Assembly: GCA_022560025.1 (NCBI GenBank)
Contig: JAFISE010000026.1
Span: forward strand, 62,001 to 126,000
Origin: Stagonosporopsis chrysanthemi
Taxonomy: Eukaryota; Ascomycota; Dothideomycetes; Pleosporales; Didymellaceae
Direction of reading: 5' to 3'
Length of the DNA: 64,000 bases
Each line of letters opens with the position of its first letter. Position 1 is the stretch's first letter. This document shows, in pieces, positions 1-11,453 of this stretch. Under the pieces are notes generated by a model. That model was given only the letters and a program-made list of their open reading frames with translations, had not been told where the DNA came from and searched no databases. The position numbers and the translations under genes were made by a program.

Positions 1-1572
1 GACCCTCGACCTTCTGGACTTGAGTAAAAGTCAATCTTCCCCATGGGGATGCACGTGCGCTGCTGTGGATGAGTACCGTCCGCGTGGTCGACGGTCTTGC
101 TCTGCACTGCCCCTACGACTTCACGACTCCACCACTCCACGGGCGAACCCACGAACCCGCAATCATCATCTTGATATCATCTCACCTCCGACTCTTTTTC
201 GACACACGTGAGCAGCAATAGAGTCCGGCATTGGCAACTCGATTAAAAAGACGCCCAAGGACGCGCTACTCGTCCACTACGGGATATGCATGTTGATGTG
301 GAGGTGTGCACTCCAGTCGTGCCCATTACCAGCTATTTGGAACAGCACTCGGACAGCATAACTCCGTGGACCTTGGCCTTAAGACGAGGTACTTTTGCCG
401 TAGTCTGTCGGTCGTCTTCCGAAACCCCCCGTGGGGCAGGCCTTTGGTGTTGCATCTCGCTGATGGCCAAGGAAAAAGTACGACTTGGCGGTGTTGTGAT
501 AGGCTGCACTGATCGTGAAAGTCCCTGTTTCCATTCAGACCTCAACAACGGACTCGAGACGGAGGTCATACGCTAGAAGGTTCTTAGCCCTCTCTGGATA
601 GGCCGCGTGAGGAAATGCGCGCCCACCCCAGTGTCATGTCCCGCATGCCGTTTGCCAGGACGCCCGGTTGCTTCCCCGCAATGAAGCCCCATCAAAACCT
701 TGGGGAAGTCTGGGCCCTACCTTGGCCTAGCACGAAAGGCACCATCCGTGTGCCAACGCCCGCACTCAAAACCACCATCCTGCTGCCCCCAAGACACTTG
801 TGGCTTGCCACGGCCAAATGGTGTCTCTTCAATGGCGACAAGAGCGCAAAGCGTCAGGCTGGTGTCTAGGCTCATCACCGGATGTTGCAGCGAGTAATGC
901 ACTTGCCGGTGAGTGTTGCCAAACGCGAATCTTCGCTGTATGGTGGGGGTGCTGAAGGCCTTGGTACGCGGTTGTCCTTCCAAGAGGAGTATTGCACTGG
1001 TTGCTCACTGTCGTTGACCGTCTGGGCAGATCAGCGTAGTGAGTACAATGATCTCAGTAACTACGTGCGATAGATTCGACGTCCGATTTTGAATCCATAG
1101 GAAGTCATCCGGCAGCTCGTTACTGGACCCAAGGCCTGTGGTGTTCGTATCGTGGCCACTATCAGAGCTCTAGGAAAGTGGACAGCATCGGTGGTAGCAA
1201 AAGAGGTAAGGCGAAATGTCGGAACGTCGCTGTGGGGAACCAGTAAAGATCACGAACTATTGAGGTACGGAACGCTAGCAATACCCAGGAATTGTCTGAG
1301 TGGACCATTCCTCCGATCCAAATGCCTCTGAGAGTATTCTACATGCAAGCCTGAGGCTGAGTCGGGCAAACTTTCCATCGGAGCTCCCGCAGAAACCCTA
1401 GCATCCATGTCCCAGTCGTCTCAAACCCCAAGGCGGCCGAGAGAAGCGTGCACAAGTGTCTTGGTATGCGTTGAAACGAGATTCCAGTATCAGGCGAGGT
1501 TCATCGGGTTATCGCCAACCCGATACGGGAAGTGTTGTGTGTATCGCAGGTGGCGCGATGAGCGTTGTGTTG
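1..1572. other. Intergenic, no supported gene
   Basis: All open frames here are under 100 codons, start at arbitrary ATGs and match no family I recognise. Base composition is balanced, with no long repeat and no tRNA box motifs. The right-hand end is the upstream region of the MFS gene. Confidence 0.6.
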
Positions 1573-1578
1573 TATAAA
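1573..1578 (+). promoter_or_regulatory. TATA-box candidate of the MFS gene
   Basis: A TATAAA hexamer lies about 154 nt upstream of the MFS start codon, a plausible core promoter distance for a filamentous fungus. The assignment rests on position and sequence only. Confidence 0.35.
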
Positions 1579-1731
1579 GATCTACTCCGTATCCCCAGAT
1601 TTTACTTCCCCAGATCATCAGTGCTCGCTGAAGATTGACTAGTTCTCTTCGTTGTCTGCGTCACCCTGAGGACTGTGTGTTTTGAGATCGACACATTATA
1701 TCTTATCACCCCCCACTGAGATACACCCAAG

Positions 1732-3291
1732 ATGGCTTCCTACGACAAGAAAGACAACGAGGTTGTCATGCTCGAGCAGCAGAGAACCAACGACGAATAT
1801 CCTGAGAAGTCTGTGCCAGCTATTGCAAAGGTCGATTACTCAGGTGCCTACGAGGTATGTCTCCAATCAAACTGCGAGCAAGCAACACCTTACTGATCTT
1901 GCTCAGAAAACCGACCCTAGAGAAATTGCTCTCGTCAAGAAGCTCGATCGATGGATCATGCCTATGCTATGGTCTATGTACTGGCTCAACTACCTCGACC
2001 GCAACGCTATCGCTCTCGCCCGTCTGGACGACCTTGAGGAGAAACTCAACCTCACAAGCACACAGTACCAGACTTGCGTCTCCATTCTGTTCGTTGGTTA
2101 TCTGCTCGGTCAGATTCCCAGTAACATGTTCTTGAACCGCACTCGCCCTTCCCGTTACATGGGTATCTGCATGATGCTCTGGGCTGTTGTCTCCGCTCTG
2201 ACAGCTCTGTCTAAGAACTTCACCGGCCTTTTGCTCACTCGCTTCTTCTTGGGTGTCACAGAGGCTCCTTACTATCCTGGTGCTGTCTACCTCCTCTCCA
2301 TGTTCTACAACCGCAAGGAGGTCGCCACCCGCATTGCTATCCTCTATACCGGTAACATTCTTGCCACAGCCTTTGCCGGTCTCATCGCTGCTGGTATCTT
2401 CCATGGTCTAGGAGATGTCGCTGGAATCTCGGGATGGCAGTGGTTGTTTATCCTCCAGGGTATTGTCACATTTCTCATCGCGATTGTAGGATTCTTCCTC
2501 CTCCCCGACTTCCCCCACAACACCTGGTGGCTCACACAAGAAGAGCGCGACCTTGCAGTCTCCCGCATGGCTATCGACACCGTTGGAAAGAGCGAAGATA
2601 CTTCTGTCTGGACCGGTTTCCGCCAGGCTGCGAAGGATCCTATGGTTTGGGTTTTCGCCTTCATGGCCCACATGCACGTGAGTACACCACCACACCCCTA
2701 CAATCCCGATACTAACAGTCGATTCAGTTGGCCGCGAACGGATTCAAAAACTTCTTCCCTACAGTTGTGCAGACTCTGGGGTTCAACACGACCGTCACAC
2801 TTGTCCTGACCTGCCCCCCTTATCTGATCGCTGGTGCCGTCACAATCGCCGTCTCCTGGTCTTCTGGAAAGTTCAACGAGCGCACATGGCATATCACCAT
2901 CTCTAAGATCGTTGCTACCATTGGTTTCCTTGTTGCATGTGCGCCCCTCGGTGTGGCGGGTCGTTACGTCGCCATGGTCATCTTCACCATCGGCACCTAT
3001 GGCGTCAATTCCCTCATCTTGGGTTGGTGTGGGTCTACTTGCGGTCAGACTCCTGAAAAGAAGGCTGTCGCCATCGGAATCGTCACAACTATCATGAACG
3101 CCTCCTTCATCTGGACACCATATCTGTGGCCCAAGTCCGATGCTCCCCGCTACGTCATCGCTCTGTCATCGTCTGCTGCCTTCTCTATCGCTACCTTCCT
3201 CACTGCCTGGGTTGCTAAGGTCGTTTTTATGCGCCGCAACAAGAAGCTTCGCGAGGCAGACAGCGAGGTCCAGACTTTCTTCGTCTACTAG
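1732..3291 (+). CDS. MFS transporter, anion:cation symporter (Dal5/Tna1-like) family
   Basis: Proton-coupled uptake carrier predicted in the plasma membrane, about 485 aa. Exons are 1732-1854, 1907-2677 and 2728-3291. The introns of 52 and 50 nt have GTATGT and GTGAGT donors, and the second has an ACTAAC branch site. The start at 1732 is chosen because the longer frame from 1682 runs through the first intron. Around twelve hydrophobic segments are visible. The stretch LTRFFLGVTEAPYYPGAVY after helix 4 is typical of the allantoate permease/nicotinate/vitamin transporter branch of the MFS (family knowledge). The hydrophilic N-terminus of about 55 aa and the short basic C-terminus fit this group. 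The substrate cannot be inferred: relatives carry allantoate, nicotinate, pantothenate, biotin or organic acids. It is isolated, with no pathway neighbours. Confidence 0.9.
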
Positions 3292-5622
3292 ACGCCTGTG
3301 GAACATGTGCACAAGCTCAGACAGAGAGATGGATTGAGTTTGCTACGATTGATTTATGATTTATGATATGATACAGTAGAGCGCAGTGTCTAGATAGAAT
3401 GCGCCCGCTATTGGAGCACTGTTAATACGATAACTGTAAGACGCAATGTCGTACCATCTATACTATGACGTCTCCTGTATCGCCATTACTTGCCTTGCGT
3501 TCTTCACATCTTGGCCGTTCTCTTGGCCTTAGCAATGCGAAGTTGTGTGGACTGTAGCTTCTCACGCCCCCAACATTGACCAGCATTAACCAGCATTGAT
3601 CAACCTTTTTACAACGCTTCTATTTCATCATTATTACGCTGGCTGTGCTTGCATGCATTGCGTCGATTCGAGGTGATTTAGATTCCAATGTTGCTCATTG
3701 CAACTTCCATCGCATCTCACACGACCATTGACACACGGGCCCGTCTTTTCTTTCCTTGCGTCATCTCCTCATCCCACAACCAACCCGCTTTCATCAGCTC
3801 AGCATCATCACCGATCAACACGCGACATGCCTCACTCGCACCATCCTCGCAGCTGGCCAAAGCGTCAGCGGCGCGATCAGCGCATCCTCGAAACATGGAT
3901 CATGAACGCAATTGCAGCCCAAGCTTCCACACCTTCGACCCCGCCATGCAGGTGGCTTCTGGACCAAAAGCTGGGTAGCTTGGTGTTCTCTCGGCCGGGG
4001 GCGTTAAGCTAGGAAATCCGCTAGAAAACGCACAGAAGGCGCGGGGAAGCTGACTATCGACGGGAGCCTCTGTGTCAACGAATGGCAGATGTTATTCGAG
4101 CTCCGATTTTCACTAACCGCTTGAGCATCCTGTACTCCAGAATCACAAGAAACAGCGCTAGGACATCATATCGGGGCTCGTAACATCCAATGAAAGAAGA
4201 GATATGAAATGTCGGACCTCAGCCTCGAGGTCAGGTGCAGGGGTCAGCGAAGCTCCGACCCCAACATGAGGTGATTGTGAAGAAACATGTATATGCGGTC
4301 TCGCATAGTCTTCGCTTCAGCTCGAGGACCGCATGCGTCGTCGATCACGCGTGCTAATATCACATATTTAGAGCTCAAGCGCCACTAAACAAGCGGACAG
4401 CAGGTCTACAGTACATTCGGATATCCCGATCCAAGGATGCACCATATATACGAGCGGATTCACGTCCAATTGAAATCCATCAAGGGTCAAGTAGTATTGA
4501 CACCATATGTAACTAATATATTGACTTTCAATGCTTGCGCCTTAGTGAGTGCTGGTTGGAACGCAAGAATGCCTGAACCTCCGATCAGGTGGCCTGAAGA
4601 GGGGCCAAGTTCCCGGTCGTATTACTCATGTACTATGATTCAGCCCCCGGTATCCTCGTGTAGTCGAAATGCACCTCCACTGCATCCCGCCTTCACGCTC
4701 GCGATGACACGGGGACTGGTTGCTCGCACTAGACAGACAAACGGCCGTAGAGCTTGAGTGAAGTAACCGAACCAACTGGCCTATACAGGCGAATTGCTCG
4801 TCAATTGAGCTGCTGCATTACGCTCACACGCCCTTGCTCACGAGAACGAAGAAATATGAAATTGGCTTGGGAGCAGCATCGATCAATCTACTTGATCATC
4901 AACGGCATTCTTTTAGTGAGTCACACCCCAATTATCTATAAAGCTTCACATACAGTCACTCCTACATGCCTAGGCGCGCGCATCTGAGGATTTTTTAAAT
5001 CTGGGGTTGTGTATGCTGAGCTTCTTGACAGATCCATCCTCTAGTATTGCATCCAAAACACTAGATTGGCATTATCACTCTGGTTCATTGCTTGTTTCAT
5101 ATGTTCACTGACAAAACAAACTGTCACCAGAGTTAAGCGCGACAATCGGCATCCCACGACATGTTGCACCTCGCGGCTATGTTACTCCAGCACAGCACTC
5201 ACATACTACGCCGATTGAACCGCTATATACATATGTACACCCGCACATATCTTCATCTACGAAAAGTTGTCTTGATTTGAGAATGGTCGGTCTGAGTACT
5301 GCTTGCACGGCTGGTCGACGCTTCGCAAACGGGAACCCCCCATCAAATCATCATGGCAGCACAACGGCAGGGCAGTTGGTTTGGGATGCAATGAAGAATT
5401 ACACTCACAGTGAAGTCCGAAATTCAGGTCTTCGCACTGGCAGGAACAGTAGCGACACCCAATGAGCAACAACATATTGCATCTCCTTCTCACCACACGT
5501 GCAACCTTGCTAACTTACTACCTTCTCGCAGCATCGTGTTGATCCATAAAATACAGGCGTAGTTGATCCTACACAAGTAAAAAAATGTTATACCAACTGC
5601 CAGCTCATCATGGTATGCTCTC
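3292..5622. other. Intergenic, no supported gene
   Basis: About 2.3 kb downstream of the MFS gene. Several frames of 60-106 codons exist; none has splice-consistent extension or a recognisable motif. A 61-codon frame starting at 3827 (MPHSHHPRSWPKRQRR) is basic at its start but has no further support. AT-rich patches near 4380-4520 and 4900-5100 look non-coding. Confidence 0.55.
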
Positions 5623-6168
5623 TCAAGCTTCTTCTGACTTGGTACGGTTCAGAGTTCCAGTGTTGTTGGCAGTGTCTTCCTGGATACCGCGCTTCTTCAC
5701 TGAAGGAGACGCAGCGTCCTGTGAATAGCTTTTGGTGGGCGCTTCTCTGAGAGCGGCTGGGCTGAGTGAAGCAGGCCCGAGGCGTGCGTTTGCCGCAGGG
5801 GCTGGTTTCTTGCGGATAGAGAGGATGGTCTTTGAAGCATCACTGTGCGCAGCAGCAGTAGTATCGAGTGTAGCGGAGGCTATTCCGGGAAGAGCAGCGA
5901 CAGAAATGAGCACAGCGGCAGCAGTATTGAGGGTAGTAGCAGCAGCAGCTTCGAGAGTAGAGAAAGCATCCAGGTCTTCATCTGTTTCTTCCTCCTCTTC
6001 TTGATCGTCACCATCGTCGTCTTCTTGTTTGACGCCCTTGAAGCCACCATTCCTCCTTTCCCATTCTTTCTATGGGGTATGAAAGACATCTATACGACCA
6101 TGATCCACGATGGCCGTGAGATTCTCTTCTGAAATCTGATCGAGCTGCTCCAGTTCTTCGTAAATGCT
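5623..6168 (-). pseudogene. Interrupted coding-like segment with acidic stretch, unknown protein
   Basis: Read from 6168 downwards, this frame has strongly protein-like composition: a Glu/Leu-rich start (YEELEQLDQISEENL), then KEWERRNGG, an Asp/Glu block, an Ala/Thr-rich middle and a Lys/Ser-rich tail ending at the TGA 5625-5623. It is broken by an in-frame TAG at 6072-6070 and bounded upstream by another TAG at 6171-6169. Both flanks stay in one frame, so the simplest reading is a gene damaged by nonsense changes. An alternative is a 39-nt intron (6108-6070, GTGGAT...ATAG), which would remove the inner stop but is shorter than the other introns here. The family is unknown. Confidence 0.4.
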
Positions 6169-6228
6169 CTACAATGCCTGTAAAGGGTCAATACACGTGC
6201 TCTCAATAGTGCTGAATCGAATTCCTCT

Positions 6229-6536
6229 TCAAAGCAGCTGCATGGCTCCTCTATACAGCAATATCAAGGGACGCCAGATATACATTGTGTGTGGTGCGTT
6301 CCCGGGTATCGGCGTCCCCCAAGCCTCACAAGCGTACGAAATAATCATGCAGATGTGAATCATATGGTAAGGAAGAAGTGCGAAGTTGCTGGTATATTGT
6401 CAGCCCAGTAGTTGCTAATTTCTGCTGATGCGTCTGTCACTTACCTCAGATTGATTCTGGTTGACTTATTGCGCTCATTGTACTCCGCCTCGTCGAATAG
6501 TTTCTCTGAATATCGAATGTGTTGTCGGTGCGACAT
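6229..6536 (-). CDS. Hypothetical two-exon small protein (83 aa)
   Basis: Exon 1 is 6536-6445 and exon 2 is 6388-6229. The 56-nt intron has a GTAAGT donor, a GCTGAC branch site and a CAG acceptor, a very good match to the introns of the secure genes. The spliced product starts MSHRQHIRYSEKLFDEAEY and has a hydrophobic middle. The stop is the TGA 6231-6229. The same frame continues downstream as the interrupted acidic segment ending at 5623, so this may be the 5' part of one larger, now broken gene. Function not recognised. Confidence 0.4.
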
Positions 6537-7223
6537 TCTAGATCAAGATTTCGTGGAAAGATGTGTGGTGAATTCCTGTGCAAGCAACTGAACTGTTTGT
6601 TGAAGCAGACGACAAAATAGAACGCGTCCACCGCCAGCCACGAGGAGTTCGTATCTGTGCATCCTTTTCTTTGGTCTCCTGATTGTAAATGTGAGCACTA
6701 AAGTTTGAATTGACGGAGCTCTCTCTCCATCGCGAAATGGAAGTAGACCCTGCTGATACTGACCTCGCATACGCGTCGCTCGCGTCTCCTAACAAGCAAT
6801 GCGATATCTCAGGTTGAGATTTCTGCGTACAGTATCAGTCGACGATGTCGGCATAGGGTGGCAGATGCATTGTCATGCGAACATAGCATGCGACAGCAGC
6901 TATTAACATCTCTGCTAAGAGCATTTCAGTATAGAAAATAAGCGTATAGTCTTATAGATGACATACTACCTGTCGGTCATCGTGTTCAGCTTCGGTCATA
7001 GACCGGGATATGGTACCGGTGTAACTCAGGTCTGGCAGGACTGACTCAGGGATGGAAGACCATAACACAAAGAAACGAGAATGGCACCGCGCGACCGACT
7101 TCTTGCTAAAGACATATATTTCGAACCTCGAAGAAAGGTTCATAAATAGATCATCTACGCGCACAACCATGATCTTGTCGGCAGCGGTAATGCTGTCCAG
7201 ATGCGAGGTAACGCAATCTGAGA

Positions 7224-7264
7224 GGGGGGGGGGGGGGGGGGGGGACACAAAAAAAAAAAAAAAA
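7224..7264. repeat. Homopolymer pair: 21 G then 16 A
   Basis: A run of 21 G (7224-7244) is followed by ACAC and a run of 16 A (7249-7264). Low-quality-looking G-rich sequence follows up to the N gap. It may be a real microsatellite, but the context suggests degraded read quality. Confidence 0.8.
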
Positions 7265-7315
7265 GTAAAGGGGGAAGGGCAGGAAAGGCAAGGGGGGCGG
7301 GGGCTTGCCTTTGGT

Positions 7316-7341
7316 TATCTTCCGCCCGACTCAGGTGGGCC
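7316..7341 (+). repeat. Left copy of a 26-nt near-duplicate beside the gap
   Basis: This 26-mer matches 7534-7559 at 24 of 26 positions. Each copy lies about 95 nt after the end of a poly-G run, so the whole interval between the G run and the 26-mer looks like a noisy duplicate of its partner. Confidence 0.7.
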
Positions 7342-7347
7342 GGGGGG

Positions 7348-7357
7348 NNNNNNNNNN
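7348..7357. other. Assembly gap (10 N)
   Basis: Ten N characters join two sequence ends. The gap lies between two G-rich tracts, a common place for read failure. The real gap length is unknown. Confidence 0.98.
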
Positions 7358-7393
7358 CTACATAGCAGAGCGAGGCCGGTGTGACGAGCGCGC

Positions 7394-7420
7394 GGGGGGG
7401 GGGGGGGGGGCGGGGGGGCG

Positions 7421-7462
<42 letters not shown>
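7394..7462. repeat. 69-nt poly-G tract
   Basis: Almost pure G, interrupted only by C at 7411, 7419 and 7421. On the other strand it would encode polyproline, but no gene structure supports that. It is either a long mononucleotide repeat or a sequencing artefact. Confidence 0.85.
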
Positions 7463-7463
<1 letters not shown>

Positions 7464-7533
7464 GACCTACATAAGAAACAAGTCTAATGGTGAAATGCAT
7501 GAAATGCAACGGAGGACGATGACTGCCTATCGC

Positions 7534-7559
7534 TATCTTCAGCCCGACTCAGATGGGCC
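7534..7559 (+). repeat. Right copy of the 26-nt near-duplicate
   Basis: Partner of 7316-7341. The sequence between the poly-G end and this copy is normal in complexity, so this side is more likely the true version. Confidence 0.7.
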
Positions 7560-9576
7560 TGAGTGACATGCCAAAGCCAGGCGTAGAATACATCTAGTCA
7601 GGGCTCGATCAGACTGACTTGAGCAATGGCCAAAGTTCCATGCGACAAAAGACACCTGTTCACCTGCAAGATGGCCGACAGTCAGGCACGGTTGACAAGT
7701 CTGGGTCATGAAGCAACGTAGAACTAAAGAAGAGTTCCGGACTCCAGGGTCAGTGTTGCTTGGTTCACCACTGACGATCGCAATGGCCAAGGGACTGGTC
7801 TATACGGCACCATCATCTTGCCACGCAAAACGAGCGCCTTCAAGGGAAGAATCTCGAATCTTCTGCGAAGAGCGATGAGGAGTTGTGCGTTGACGACTCA
7901 GCTAGGTACTCGCGCGCATAGCGACTCCATGTAAGTCCGGTGAGAAGCGTTGTCAGCGAATCGGCCTTGAATGAAAACCCGACAGTGCAGCGACTAATGC
8001 AGCAAACCAGTTCGGAAGATGCGGCGTTGTAGGGGTGGTGTGGAGAAGGAACAAGCGTGTTTTTTTAAACCAGACCACTGTGCTGTTGGCTCGTCACGGC
8101 TTCCTTTCGCTGCAAATCGGCAAACAGGACCAGTGGCATATCGTTGACGATCCCGACTTATAGACAACGAGGACAGACTTTGACTGCGTTAGATCTTGGA
8201 GTGACAATGCCCACGGGACTGGGCAACCAGCGGTCCGAGGCGCTGACAATCGATTGTTTAGTTCTGAACGGGCAGGCGCCAGAAGTTGTATGCAAGATAA
8301 GCAAGCCTTCACATGCAGTTGACATGTTCAGGCTTGGAAGTCCCGCACATGCGCTCCACCAGCTCACCCCCCGACGCCACACCTGCTCAACGACGTCGTT
8401 GAAATTTTGATCTACACGTTCTAGACGCCTGCAAGTCGTCGCAACCCCAAGCTAAGTCTTGAACCCAATGTGGGTCAACAGTCTCCTTATCGATACTGAC
8501 CTGTCATCTTGAAGTTTGTTGGCTCACCATGGCAAGATCGCTGACGCTGAAGCGGGCCGACGTTAGATTCCGGTGGGTGTTGACCGTGCTCGCCCGAACG
8601 TTTGAGTGCAGGCTGCGCAGTGGTTTGGCGTGTGCAACACTAGCAAAGACCGGGAGATGAATCTGCGTCGCACCTGACTTGTAGGCGACGAATGTCACCG
8701 AGAGATGTCTTGCACATGTCTTGGTGCGCCTCCCAGGAGAGATGCCAGGTACATGTCAGGCCCTGGGTAGAAACTCCTGTTACCGGTATTACTCCACTGC
8801 CGGAACATTGGGCAGCCGCGATGTGATCGCTGTCAGCATCATGGTTTTCTTTCTCCTGGACGGCCGGCAGCGGGGGCACCATGTGAAGATCCGAGATCGT
8901 GTCCGGAAGTGTGCGTAACACCCACATATCTAATTTCCACATTACAAAAGAACTGCGGGTTTAACAAACTCTTCGACAAATGAGAGGATGTTTCGAGGAT
9001 TCGCGCAGCTTTCGGGCTGTAATTTCAAGCAGGGGCATGCAACAGTGTTTGAAGATCAGCCACGCGCGAAGCGAGAGGGGCGCGCTACTAGGCGCCCTTA
9101 GCCAGGAACCAACGCCTGTCCACGTTTCGTTTCTATCGATACCACTTTGTTCCGTTGTCCGTGAGAAGCATATACGGATGCGCCGTACTTCTCAGCCATA
9201 ATGAAGCTGGCGGCAAAGAATGTCAACGCAGAGCCTGGCGGTAGATACGGCGGTATCATTCAAACTCGACGAGTCATCGGATATCAGCGCCCAGCCCCTG
9301 ACAAGACTGGGACTCCGTTCCCCAACAGCGCGCGGCTCGCCAGGACCACGATCCGCATCGGCAGAGACGCACCTAGGCGGATCTAGGAAACTTTGTCACC
9401 CCAACTAAACCCAAAGCTAGCTGGTCCTTTCTCAAGGTAGCAGCCACCACGCCCGAGGCTTACTGCAATACGCTGAGCCAGAGCGCTCACATATATCTAC
9501 ACAATGCGCCCTTTCAGGTAGAGTCTCTTTGTCGCTGTTCTGCACACGTTTCGGCCTCCGGTACAGGAATACCATC

Positions 9577-9596
9577 CATTCATTCATTCATTCATT
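9577..9596 (+). repeat. (CATT)5 microsatellite in the DUF1996 leader
   Basis: Five perfect CATT units lie 120-140 nt upstream of the start codon of the DUF1996 gene, in the presumed promoter or 5'UTR. Pyrimidine-rich leaders of this kind are common in highly expressed fungal genes. Confidence 0.85.
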
Positions 9597-9716
9597 CACC
9601 GACGCTCCTTGATCTTGAGTCCGAGACTCGATACTCTCTTTACAAACACAAAAACCACCCCTTCACCGGTTCATTCCTACAATTTAAGATTTCGATACCC
9701 CTTCAATAACGACATT

Positions 9717-11453
9717 ATGCTCACCAACATCTTCGCTGTTACGGCGGCTATGGCCGCCACCGCTTCTGCCTTCGATTGCAGCGGCCACTACTTCAGCTTC
9801 TTCAACCGCGCCGGACCTATGTCCTACCAGCGCCTTGACCCTGCTCTGTTCCCGGGAACCCAGAGCCCCCACCTTCACTCCTTCGATGGCGGCAATGCGC
9901 TCAGTGCCTCCTCCAATTTCAATAGCCAGATGGGATCCACATGCACCACTGCGCGTATCAAGCCCGACAAGTCGCTGTACTGGCGCCCTACCCTTTTCTG
10001 GAACGGCAACAACACTGGCTTCTACCGTGTTCCCGAGCAGGCCGCTAAGATCTACTACAAGTTTGGCGAGTCGGGTGCTTGGGCTAACGTCACTGAGTTC
10101 CCTGAAGACTTTAACATGATCGCCGGTGACCCGTTCAAGCGCTCTGATGGCTCTAACCCTGCTGGCGTTCGCTGGGCCTGCCACCAGCCTGATGGCCGCG
10201 ACGACAAGATCTTCACCAACGGGTTCCCTACCGGATTCCAGTCTTGCAACTACGGCTTTGCCACCGAGGTCACCTTCCCTTCGTGCTGGAATGGCGAGAA
10301 GCTGAACCCCAGCAACCCCGGTGCTCACATGGCATACCCTGAACAGTACGGCAACGGCGTCGGTGTTGAGGCCTGCCCTACCACTCACCGCGCTGCCCGC
10401 TTCCCGACTATCTTTATTGAGTTTTGGTATGACATCTCCTCGTTCAATGGCCAGTACAGCTCTAGCTCTTCTCCTTGGGTCCTGTCCAACGGCGATCCCA
10501 CCGGCTACGGCATGCACGCTGACTTCCTCAACGGCTGGGAGAAGGGTGTCCTTGGCAAGGCTACTGCTGAGACTGGTGGCTGCAACTGCGGCTGTGGCTG
10601 CGGCAATAATGAGATGAAGACATGCTTTGGTACCAACAACGTCAACGACGAGAGCGACTCGAACTTCAAACAATGCTCGGCTAGCACTAGCGACTCTGTT
10701 GCTAAGGTTGACAAGCTCCCTGGCTGCAACCCCATCCAGCCCGGCCCTGCTCGCGCTACCGTTGCTTCTGGCGCAGGCTGCGACGCTCAGGCCCCTGTTA
10801 CAAGTGCTACTAGCGCTGCCGCCTCCCAGGCGTCCTCTGCTGCTTCATCTGCTACTTCGGGCGCAGCATCGGCTGTCTCCTCCGCCTACACCGATGCCTT
10901 TTCAGCCTCCGTCCCTGCCGGCGCTTCGGTTACTGCGTCCACCCGTACTCGCCGTACCCGCAGCAGCAGCGTTGCCATTAGCATAAGCCTCGCCAACAAG
11001 GGCTATGCTGGTGACGATTTTGCCTACCCCACCGCCGACGCTGCCAGCAGCACCCCGGCTGCCGTCGAGTCTGTCTCTGCCCCGTACCCCTTCCCTAGCG
11101 GCAACTCTACCGTCGCTCCTACCGCTACCGGCACATACTCTTCTTACTCGGTTGGAGCCAGCAGCAAGCCCCACGGCCACAACCACAGCAAGTTCCACAG
11201 CAAGTACCGCTCCTCCAAGACAAGCGCTGTGCCTGCGGGCAACACTGGCTACCCTAGCACTCCCGCTGGTGACGGTGTTGATGCAGAGGAGGCGAGCTGC
11301 TCGACACAGGCTCCTCTCACTGTGACTTACACACCTACCGTCACGGTGACTGCTCAGTCTGCTGCCGTCAACAGCACCACCACTCTGATTCTGACAAGCA
11401 CTGTCACTCTCCAGAAGACTGTCAAGGCTACCGCCAGCGGATACAGCTACTAG
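9717..11453 (+). CDS. Secreted DUF1996-domain protein with Ser/Ala-rich C-terminus
   Basis: Intronless, 578 aa. The start at 9717 is preferred over the ATG in the same frame at 9609 because it opens directly into a signal peptide (MLTNIFAVTAAMAATASA). The mature protein begins FDCSGHYFSFFNRAGPMSYQ, and residues ~20-330 carry the DUF1996 pattern: early His-Ser-Phe after the SPHLHSF stretch, repeated Trp/Phe/Gly-rich segments and scattered paired cysteines. The domain is common in secreted fungal proteins, some linked to wall or biomass degradation; its reaction is not established. An unusual C-x-C-x-C-x-C cluster occupies residues 289-295. From about residue 350 the chain is Ser/Ala/Thr-rich with an Arg/Ser patch and a His/Lys-rich patch, probably O-glycosylated. 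It ends without a hydrophobic tail, so no GPI anchor is predicted. Confidence 0.88.
   Translation: MLTNIFAVTAAMAATASAFDCSGHYFSFFNRAGPMSYQRLDPALFPGTQSPHLHSFDGGNALSASSNFNSQMGSTCTTARIKPDKSLYWRPTLFWNGNNTGFYRVPEQAAKIYYKFGESGAWANVTEFPEDFNMIAGDPFKRSDGSNPAGVRWACHQPDGRDDKIFTNGFPTGFQSCNYGFATEVTFPSCWNGEKLNPSNPGAHMAYPEQYGNGVGVEACPTTHRAARFPTIFIEFWYDISSFNGQYSSSSSPWVLSNGDPTGYGMHADFLNGWEKGVLGKATAETGGCNCGCGCGNNEMKTCFGTNNVNDESDSNFKQCSASTSDSVAKVDKLPGCNPIQPGPARATVASGAGCDAQAPVTSATSAAASQASSAASSATSGAASAVSSAYTDAFSASVPAGASVTASTRTRRTRSSSVAISISLANKGYAGDDFAYPTADAASSTPAAVESVSAPYPFPSGNSTVAPTATGTYSSYSVGASSKPHGHNHSKFHSKYRSSKTSAVPAGNTGYPSTPAGDGVDAEEASCSTQAPLTVTYTPTVTVTAQSAAVNSTTTLILTSTVTLQKTVKATASGYSY

Larger units (their letters stand above)
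6537..9576. other. Intergenic block containing a scaffold gap; no supported gene
   Basis: About 3 kb without a convincing gene. It holds G and A homopolymers and a 10-N gap at 7348-7357 (separate entries). The remaining frames are short, overlap each other on both strands and show no family motif. The last few hundred bases form the upstream region of the DUF1996 gene. Confidence 0.6.

Noticed and set aside
6445..6536. Resemblance of the MSHRQHIRYSEKLFDEAEY start to CDK regulatory subunit CKS1
   Set aside because: Only the first ~20 residues are suggestive; the expected YRHVxLP and HxPEPHxLLFRR motifs are absent from the spliced product.
7394..7487. Polyglycine or polyproline proteins encoded in the poly-G tract
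   Set aside because: They arise purely from the homopolymer and extend through the N gap; no gene structure.
9684..10673. 329-codon minus-strand open frame opposite the DUF1996 gene
   Set aside because: An antisense shadow caused by strong codon bias of the true gene; no family motif of its own.
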